Shown here one piece after another: positions 63,480 to 64,000 of a stretch of DNA of 64,000 nt (positions are counted from its first letter, which is position 1; each line of letters opens with the position of its first letter). The translations under genes were made by a program, and so were the position numbers. Location: positions 101,845,321 through 101,909,320 of the forward strand of contig JAOWCC010001634.1 of NCBI GenBank assembly GCA_030867875.1, read 5' to 3'. Origin of the DNA: Actinernus sp. WN-2022 (taxonomy: Eukaryota; Cnidaria; Anthozoa; Actiniaria; Actinernidae). The notes beneath the pieces were generated by a model. The model did no database searches. It had not been told where the DNA came from and was given only the letters and a program-made list of their open reading frames with translations.

Positions 63480-64000
63480 TCTGCGAAACTCGAAAACTGC
63501 ACACTACGTGGCATTTTTCTCCCATTAAAGTAAACCAGTGAGAGGGAAGCTGAGTGTGGTGAAGGACCTGAGTTTGGGCAACCGTTATTTGAAGAAATTT
63601 TGGCGATGTACAGGATTTTTATGGGAATTTGAGACGATTTTCTGCAGCTGATCGGCGTATGGTTTGCTACCTTCCCAATATAATTATACTAAGGGAAGGA
63701 AAATTCCTGTAACTCCCTCAAAATTGAACGGAATGGCTTGAAACTTCACAGAAACTGAAAGTAACACACGAGACAGGTCAGAATATTTTGACGATTTATT
63801 GAATTTTATTTTAGAGCAAACGGGCATTCAAACTAAAACTCCATACATTTACTGTAATTTCAAATATCCGGGAAATAACCGTTTTATGCACAATGAGCCT
63901 GGGGTACCTGTGGTGAGACTGGTTATTTCTTATGCATGCACTTATCAATGCCTTGATTCCCCCAGGGGGAGGGTGGAGAATCCAGGAGCATTTGACCTTC
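63480..64000. other. No recognisable gene
   Basis: No exon of DCTN5 or another gene found to the window end. Confidence 0.4.

Noticed and set aside
59856..64000. DCTN5 first exon beyond the element
   Set aside because: Searched the minus strand for the conserved N-terminal segment by eye and found nothing; probably outside the window.

Overview
The window is animal nuclear DNA, most likely from a cnidarian such as a coral or sea anemone. Four exons of an ordinary intron-containing gene, dynactin subunit 5 (DCTN5), lie on the minus strand at 35.4-43.6 kb. The rest is AT-rich intergenic or intronic sequence full of decayed LINE and Ty3/gypsy retrotransposon pieces, foldback DNA transposons, small hairpin elements (MITEs) and minisatellites. 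The cnidarian assignment rests on how the repeat and transposon proteins look to me; no database search was possible.

Region by region: 0-4.2 kb holds a minisatellite, LINE 3' ends and a MITE. 4.3-10.35 kb is a nest of two long-inverted-repeat transposons inside one copy of a tandemly duplicated host segment; the empty second copy at 11.4-12.1 kb shows the pre-insertion state. 13.0-14.3 kb is a broken LINE reverse transcriptase. 14.8-20.9 kb holds MITEs, a minisatellite, a broken rhodopsin-like GPCR gene and another LINE end. 22.47-24.22 kb is a 5'-truncated, broken Ty3/gypsy pol. 27.56-33.17 kb is a 5.6-kb imperfect palindrome whose arms each carry a dead DDE-type transposase. 34.4-43.6 kb is DCTN5 with large satellite- and MITE-filled introns.

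The main object is a virus-like mobile element of about 15.8 kb at 44053-59855, bounded by 329-bp terminal inverted repeats and a 5-bp direct repeat (TGTTA). It has the Maverick/Polinton/adintovirus set: protein-primed-type family B DNA polymerase (frameshifted once), retrovirus-like integrase, A32/FtsK-type packaging ATPase, and candidate major and minor capsid proteins. It also carries an F-box/ankyrin protein, a Cys-rich protein, a TFIIB-like transcription factor, a 564-residue conserved-looking protein of unknown role, and at least five small or membrane proteins. No adenain/Ulp1-type capsid protease was seen; an OTU-like Cys/His motif occurs near the N-terminus of the polymerase. No introns are evident and genes are packed with overlaps of a few bases.

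The element seems to carry its own regulatory code. Most gene or operon starts lie just downstream of an ATAGTTATA-type motif; two divergent gene pairs share palindromic promoters only 34 and 43 bp long; two near-identical hairpins in opposite orientation, A-rich on one side and T-rich on the other, sit at 45.7 and 54.6 kb; and each terminal repeat begins with a 228-bp palindrome able to fold into one long hairpin. TFIIB plus a uniform promoter suggests largely self-directed transcription, while integrase and polymerase at the right end would handle integration and copying. The element lies upstream of the first visible DCTN5 exon, so it probably sits in the first intron of that gene or just 5' of it.
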